Below are positions 58,901 through 64,000 of a stretch of DNA of 64,000 nt, piece after piece. The position numbers and the translations under genes are program-made. Within the stretch, counting starts at the first letter, position 1. The number at the start of each line of letters is the position of its first letter. Location: contig NC_026661.2 of NCBI RefSeq assembly GCF_000004075.3, positions 21,480,307 through 21,544,306 of the forward strand. Reading direction: 5' to 3'. The notes beneath the pieces are model-generated. The model worked only from the letters and a program-made list of their open reading frames with translations. It ran no database searches and was not told the DNA's origin. The DNA is from Cucumis sativus. Taxonomy: Eukaryota > Streptophyta > Magnoliopsida > Cucurbitales > Cucurbitaceae.

Positions 58901-59904
58901 ATTCCTTCCACCCATTTATTATTAAACCCACTATGGTTTTTACTACATACAAATCAATCGGTTGTAATCTTATTTTAAGAATGTATTAAAAACTTGTCTA
59001 GTTTATCTTACTTTGTGTTTTATATTTCTCATATGTGAGGACCCACAAGTCTAGAAACTTTCAGGATTAAACCTTGGCCCACATGTCTGTATATTGTAAA
59101 GGATTATGCCTTGGTGACATTACAAAGTCAAATCTACACTCTGATATTTTGGTAGCTATGTCTAATAGGCAGCACATGAGTTCTTAGAAGTACAATCAAA
59201 TATTTTATTCGTTTCTTAACTTCAATATTGTATTTGGTATAATCTTGACCTTTCAATTTTGTGTTGAAGTACAATAATTTATAAAAATGTCTTATTAGTC
59301 AAATACTTGTTATAGATAATTTTTAAATGTTTGACAAACTGAAGGCTTATTATGGATATGCAACCTTAGATATTCAAACCAATACAAGTTAACATAATAA
59401 TGTATTAGACTTCGTTAGTTAACTATTTAGTTTCTTTCTTTTTGAAATTTAAATTTATAAACTTACTTCTATCCACATGTTGGGAGTGCCTTCAAAAACG
59501 AAAACAAACACCATTTTTAAAAATAAAAAACAAAATAGTTATCAAACAAGGACTTAAGATTTGGTTGAAGACCCCTTAGATATAATTTTCATCGTAATGA
59601 TAAATCTGAGTATAAAAATAAGAGTAATGAGTATAAAAGTTAAACTTCACATGAACAAAATTGTCCAACCTACTTCAGCATTCCAAAGACCCCTTAAGAA
59701 CATTCAAGATAACAAGTTATCCTTTTCATTTAGGTTTTCATCAGCAGACCAAAGACTCCTTTATCATTTCTTTATCATAGCTTTAGTGATATCAAATCAT
59801 AGTATTTACCTCATTAGCAGATCACAGTAGTACTAAGCTAATGCATGCAACTAATTAATCTGTATCACTACATGCAAAAGTATAAAAGGCAAAAGAGATG
59901 TAAT

Positions 59905-60085
59905 AGTTACCAATCGAATATCAAAACCACTCCTTGCATCAGCCACAGAAGGCATCCTCTTCATGCTTCCCTTTCTTTCCTAGGCATGTATTCTAGTATC
60001 AACATAAAGCAGAGGAAAATCGCTGTCGTAAAAAGCAATGATAATCAAGTAACGTAGAACAAACTCCTTAAATAGGCACAATGAG
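59905..60085 (-). repeat. Duplicated segment B, homologous to 58136-58330
   Basis: Plus-strand words CATCAGCCACAGAAGGCATC, TCATGCTTCCC, GCTGTCGTAAAA, CAATGATAATCAAGTAAC and AAACTCC match segment A in order. On the minus strand a frame reads RKGSMKRMPSVADARSGFD, also ending at a possible GTAAC donor. Confidence 0.35.
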
Positions 60086-60719
60086 TTGAAAATTGGTAAG
60101 CTATAGAATTACGTAAAGTAAAAATTCAAGGAAGCGTAAAGGTTTAAAACTACATACATATAATGCATCCGTCAGATAACAAACTTGATGGTTGGAGCGT
60201 TGAATCGTTTAATCACCATTTGGTTTTTAGTTTTTTAAAATGGTTCCTTTTTTTTTTTTTTTTAACAATTTCTTCGCCAATGCATCTTTTCCATTGTATT
60301 GGCTTCTAAGTCAAAATTCTAAATACGAAAAGTAGTTTTAAAAAACTATTTTCTTAGTTTACAAAAGGTAGCATGATTGGTTTTGAAAATGTTACTAAAA
60401 AGTATATAATGAGACATACAAATCGATACTGAAATATCTATAATCTTAAAATTTAAAAATCAACAACTAAAAAACTGAATGATTATCATACGGACCTAAG
60501 TGCGATCAGCTTTCAGATCAATAAATTAGACTCACTTAATGATATCTGTAGCAAGCAATTGCAGGGGCACTGTATAAATCAAGAGATGAGACCTTCCAAA
60601 TCCAGACTAAATGATAAAAATGATGTTTGAATCACTCATTACCTTTCTCTATAGCAATGATGATAATTCACTCTTCAGTGTCATAGAAATAAATAATTTG
60701 TTTATCTTCTATATATATG

Positions 60720-61560
60720 TATATTAGTACACTTGACATGTGAGATCATTAATTTTAAGTTACGCGTTTAGTAATCTTACATATACAATCTTCTTAAGAT
60801 CATTTCACAAACTACGTATTTACAGATAACAAGCTAAGTTACATGCAGAATTAAAACAATTATTGTCGATATCAACAACTCCATTTTACTGTTGATGACA
60901 CCTACTAAATCGTGGCAGGCTTGCTGCCACAACCTAATATATAACAACATCACTTTTCGAGTTCATCATATCATGATTGATATTATGACTCGTGAATGAG
61001 TAGTATATCAAAGAAATAGTTGAAGATTGAAACAAAATTTTCCGACGCACGAACATAATAACAATCGAATTCGGTTCATACTCAAGATTACTCCATATAG
61101 ATCAAAATTACTACATATACTCGGTTGATACTTAACATTACTCCATATATATACATTCGACACAGGAGATCATTTATTTTAAGCTAGTGCGTTTAGTAAT
61201 TTTACACATACAATCTTTGAATTTCATATTTACGGATCACAAACTAAGTTACATGCAAAATTAAAACAGAGATCACAGAAACTCGAACCGAAAATGTGAA
61301 GTAATTATTATCGACATCATCTACTCCATTATTATTGTTGATGATACCTATTAAATCGCGGCAACTTGCTGCCACAACCTAATAGATCCAAATCACTTTG
61401 AGAGTTCATCATATCAAGATTTCTATTATGATTCGTGAATAAGTAGAACATTAAGGAAATAGTTGAAGATTGAAATAGAATTTTCGATTCGCGAACATAT
61501 TAAAAATCAAATTCGGTTGATCCTCAAGATCACTCCGTATGGATCAAGATATGGCATCGC
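60720..61560. repeat. Diverged direct duplication of about 400 bp
   Basis: Copy 1 (about 60730-61095) and copy 2 (about 61155-61550) share, in order, GGAGATCATT/TGAGATCATT, GCGTTTAGTAAT, CAAACTAAGTTACATGCA or AGCTAAGTTACATGCA, TTGCTGCCACAACCTAATA, GAGTTCATCATATCA, GAAATAGTTGAAGATTGAAA and ATTCGGTT with ACTCAAGATTACTCC-like ends. In copy 1 a hairpin GTGGCAG-CTTG-type stem with CTGCCAC (60916-60934) is perfect; in copy 2 it has decayed. Confidence 0.7.
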
Positions 61561-61758
61561 ATTCAAATGTGACGAAGAAATAAATGCATAAGCAAACAAT
61601 CGAAGTTTCCTACGTCAAATTCAGCCAAACTCCATGACTAAACAAGAACGACAACAGAAAATCGCCTTAGAATTCCAGATTCCCGCAGAAGCCAAACAGT
61701 AATCAGATCGCGAAGTGGAAACGATAAAGAAATAATAGAAGAAACTGATGAATCATAC

Positions 61759-61960
61759 CGTCATTAGTGCTGAACTCGAAAACGGAGAGCTCCATTACTC
61801 GAAGTCATCGTTTTCAGCAGCTTCAGGATCGAACACAGCATCATTCCGATCAAGTCGCTGTTCAACGTCTTCTTGTTCCTTCTATGAACATTGGCGATGC
61901 GAATGATCGCACTCTGATATAGTGGCGGACTACACGATCCGCACTAAAACTGAATTATGA
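61759..61960 (-). other. Putative first exon of a minus-strand transcript
   Basis: A TATA box (61986-61993) precedes a less AT-rich stretch on the minus strand that ends at a donor, AATGACG then GTATGATT (GT complement at 61757-61758). Within it an ATG opens MELSVFEFSTND just before the donor, and two upstream short frames occur (MFIEGTRRR, and one starting MMLCSILKLLK). I could not follow a coding continuation in the next 3.6 kb, so a non-coding RNA or a gene with small exons are both possible. Divergent from the NOC1 gene at 62677. Confidence 0.35.
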
Positions 61961-61985
61961 CCCGCGCTTTTCGCTTTTGGACCGA

Positions 61986-61993
61986 TATTTATA
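61986..61993 (-). promoter_or_regulatory. TATA box (TATAAATA) for the minus-strand transcript
   Basis: Minus-strand TATAAATA in the context GCTATAAATATCGG, with a GC-richer leader-like stretch starting about 30 bases downstream. Confidence 0.45.
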
Positions 61994-62009
61994 GCAGCGA
62001 ATTACACGT

Positions 62010-62550
62010 TTCCTCATTAAACAAGGATTTCAAAAATATTATTTTAACCCCTACAGTTTAAGTTTCTTTCCACTTTCACCCCTATACCTTTGCCTAATTT
62101 TATTCTTCTAACTCTCAATAAATCTTCAAGTGCTAATTGCAATTTATTTGTTACTAATTGTTTCATAGTGTTGTTCTTTACCTGAAGATTGTTATTACCG
62201 TCTAACAAACTCGTTTTAAAGTTTTAATTAAACTATATATGATCTAAAATAGTATTTTAAGTATTTTTGTAACTATCAAATTTGTAATTAATATTAGATC
62301 ATGTTACTAACTTACTAGTTCTACCAATTGAATCATATTAGGTTTAATCTTCATTTATAGATTTATTTAATTAACTAATAATATGTCACAATATTTTAGC
62401 ATATATAATAACATGTTTAAAAAAATTATAAATTGCAAAATTTAAGAAACTATTACGGATAAATTTGATTAATTTTTGTTATAATTATAATTTTTTCAAA
62501 AATTATTAATATATTTATTATTATTTGTAGAATAAACGGGCAGCTTACTT
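62010..62550. other. AT-rich spacer between divergent promoters
   Basis: No gene seen. AT-rich filler between the minus-strand TATA promoter and the NOC1 site II promoter. Confidence 0.6.
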
Positions 62551-62554
62551 ATAC

Positions 62555-62574
62555 TGGGCCGAACTTTAGGCCCA
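62555..62574 (+). promoter_or_regulatory. Paired site II elements of the NOC1/SWA2 promoter
   Basis: TGGGCC at 62555-62560 and GGCCCA at 62569-62574 face each other about 105-120 bases before the start codon. This is the usual promoter signature of plant ribosome-biogenesis and other housekeeping genes, which fits the gene downstream. Confidence 0.55.
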
Positions 62575-62676
62575 ATGTTAGACTAAAATGGGTCATCCAA
62601 TGGGTTTTTGGTCAAACCCCCAAATTTCGTTAAAACCCTGTCCCCCGCGAAATGCAGCTTCGCGAGCTCTACAACA

Positions 62677-64000
62677 ATGGCGGCTTCTAAAGCCACCAAC
62701 AAAGGTTCAAACTCCATGGACGACATCGAAGCGCTCAAAGGCGAAATTGCTTCTTTTGCTTCTTCACTCGGTCTCGCTTCTTCAACCCCATCTTCAGGGT
62801 TCAACGATGTCGATTTTCGTAAACAAGGCCCTATCAAGCCTATCAAACACACAAAAAAATCGAAACGAACTTCGGAGCAAGAACCCAGCAAAATCCAGAA
62901 CCCAAAAGCTGCCACTCCCAAATCTAAGGAACAGCCGAAGCCGAAGCCTAAGCCCCCTGTTCTTACTCTCGACGATGACAAGGATAAGCCTCGAAGTTTT
63001 GATAAATTCAAGAACTTGCCGAAGCTTTCTTTAGTTAAAGCAAGTGTTTTGGGTTCGTGGTATGTTGATGCTGCGGAACTGGAAGCGAAAGTTATGGGAA
63101 ATGAGAAGAAGACTGAAATGAACAAAAACATGGAGGAGTGGAAGAAACTGGTGCAGAAGAAGAGGGAGCTTGGGGAGAGATTAATGGCGCAATATGCATT
63201 GGATTATGAGGCTTCAAGGGGGAAGAGTGGAGATATCAGGATGTTGGTCACCACTCAAAGGTCGGGTACTGCTGCTGATAAGGTTTCGGCATTTTCAGTC
63301 ATGGTGGGGGACAATCCAGTTGCCAATTTGAGGTCACTTGATGCGTTGTTAGGTAAGTTTTAAAGTAATTTTTCACTTAAAAAAGGAACCAAGGCGTAAT
63401 TTTTTTAGTTGGGTTGCGGATAAATTTGTATGCTTGTTTCTTTGCATTGTGGATATTTCATTCTCATTATAGAGAAGAAGTTTGCTACTTGTAGCTTGAA
63501 ATAAACTAATATTTGTTTATTCTTTAAGCGCCTGTTTGAGGTTTTAGAGGTCACTGTATTTTATTGTTTAAGTCCTAAACCCTTCTAAGCCCATTCAGAT
63601 ACGAAATGTTGGTTTGTCTAAAAAAGTCTGTGTTAGTTATAAGTTAATAGGGTGGATTTGATAGTTACATTATAGCCTAGGACTTGCATCATGTTTTGTT
63701 CTGAAATAGTTTTATTTTTTTTAAAGGGATGGTCACATCAAAAGTGGGGAAGCGCCATGCATTGACGGGTTTTGAAGCGTTAATGGAACTGTTCATCTCA
63801 AGGTGGCATCTCTAGTTGTGGTCTCTATTGTGCAGTAGAGTAGTTTTAAGGATTTGCTTATCATAAACTTACCTTTTACGTCCTTGTGTCAGTTTGTTGC
63901 CTGATCGAAAATTGAAGAATTTACTACAACGGCCATTAAATCAACTCCCGGAATCAAAAGATGGCAATTCGCTGTTACTATTTTGGTTTTGGGAGGAATG
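62677..64000 (+). CDS. SWA2: NOC1 / SWA2 (CEBPZ-like, CBF/Mak21) ribosome-biogenesis protein, 5' part
   Basis: Nucleolar 60S pre-ribosome assembly factor of the Noc1/Mak21/CEBPZ family (Arabidopsis SLOW WALKER2). Visible exons: 62677-63352 (phase 1), 63727-63802 (phase 2) and 63893 to the window edge, about 286 residues in all; the CBF/Mak21 domain must lie beyond. I chose the ATG at 62677 because its context ACAACAATGGC is ideal; the frame is open further upstream but has no ATG there. The N terminus is a charged, Lys/Pro-rich, probably disordered stretch (EQPKPKPKPPVLTLDDDKD), then SWYVDAAELEAKV, then the helical family block GDNPVANLRSLDALLGMVTS and KVGKRHALTGFEALMELFIS, and RLLPDRKLKNLLQRP with LLLFWFWEE, which I recognise from CEBPZ-type proteins. 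An out-of-frame ATG at 62588 may be a leader uATG. Confidence 0.9.

Larger units (their letters stand above)
58900..61740. other. Duplicated, gene-poor region right of the retroelement remnant
   Basis: No coding gene recognised. Contains segment B at 59905-60085, a diverged direct duplication at about 60720-61560, and simple tracts. Composition rises toward the minus-strand promoter at 61.9 kb. It may be intron and exon sequence of a minus-strand non-coding transcript. Confidence 0.45.

Noticed and set aside
62608..62676. N-terminal extension of NOC1 to base 62608
   Set aside because: The frame is open but begins with TTG; the first ATG in frame is 62677, in ideal context.
62588..63034. 148-codon plus-strand frame overlapping NOC1 exon 1
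   Set aside because: Out of frame with the CEBPZ-like protein; composition typical of a shifted frame. Kept only as a possible uATG.
62583..63131. 182-codon minus-strand frame opposite NOC1 exon 1
   Set aside because: Antisense shadow of a strongly supported exon; hydrophobic low-complexity translation with no motif.
1..64000. tRNA, rRNA, CRISPR arrays, prokaryotic operons or organelle insertions
   Set aside because: None recognised by eye; no ordered spacer arrays, no conserved tRNA arms spotted and no organelle genes. A covariance-model scan would be needed to exclude small RNAs fully.
1..64000. Integrated viral sequence (pararetrovirus-like)
   Set aside because: No reverse transcriptase, coat or movement protein motif seen in any frame.

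Overview
The window is nuclear DNA of a dicot plant. Genes have many GT-AG introns, intergenic DNA is very AT-rich, promoters carry plant site II (TGGGCC) motifs, and the families (group VII ERF, GLIP-type GDSL lipases, subtilase SBT1, SAC phosphoinositide phosphatases) are plant-specific in form. The short palindromic AT-rich dispersed repeats resemble those I associate with cucurbit genomes, so Cucumis or a relative is my best guess; this is inference from memory, not from a search. Gene models were built by eye from splice consensus, reading-frame phase and family motifs.

Layout, left to right: 1-1298, 3' part of an SBT1.5-like subtilase (+). 2022-2760, a possible small minus-strand transcription unit behind four site II motifs. 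2.8-11.6 kb, AT-rich intergenic DNA with two GC-richer, motif-dense islands. 11903-13980, a two-exon group VII ERF of RAP2.2/RAP2.12 type with the Cys2 N-degron. 16449-18802, a three-exon LEA_2/NHL membrane protein followed directly by two adjacent 20-bp palindromes. 22169-25344 and 27254-29874, a tandem pair of five-exon GDSL esterase/lipases. 30-39.8 kb, repeat-rich intergenic DNA with a G-box island near 36.3 kb. 40129-46553 and 49653-56703, a tandem pair of 16-exon SAC-domain phosphoinositide phosphatases with matching intron phases but different lengths (825 and 719 aa). 57-62 kb, duplicated and transposon-derived DNA with a possible minus-strand transcript starting near 61.96 kb. 62677-64000, the 5' part of a NOC1/SWA2 (CEBPZ-like) ribosome-biogenesis gene, running off the right edge.

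From memory, Arabidopsis chromosome 3 has SBT1.5 (At3g14240), RAP2.2 (At3g14230), GLIP4/ESM1-type GDSL genes (At3g14225-14210) and SAC2 (At3g14205) in the same relative order. The window therefore looks like an old conserved gene block, with the LEA_2 gene, the second SAC copy and the NOC1 junction as differences.

The genes do not form a pathway. They cover extracellular proteolysis, hypoxia-responsive transcription, a membrane LEA_2 protein, secreted ester hydrolysis, vacuolar phosphoinositide turnover and 60S ribosome assembly. I found no clearly novel system. The points most worth a second look are the Asp-to-Gly change next to the ERF N-degron, the diverged SAC tandem copy, the twin palindromes, the site II-driven minus unit at 2.0-2.7 kb, the G-box island, and the duplicated minus-strand region at 58-61.9 kb.
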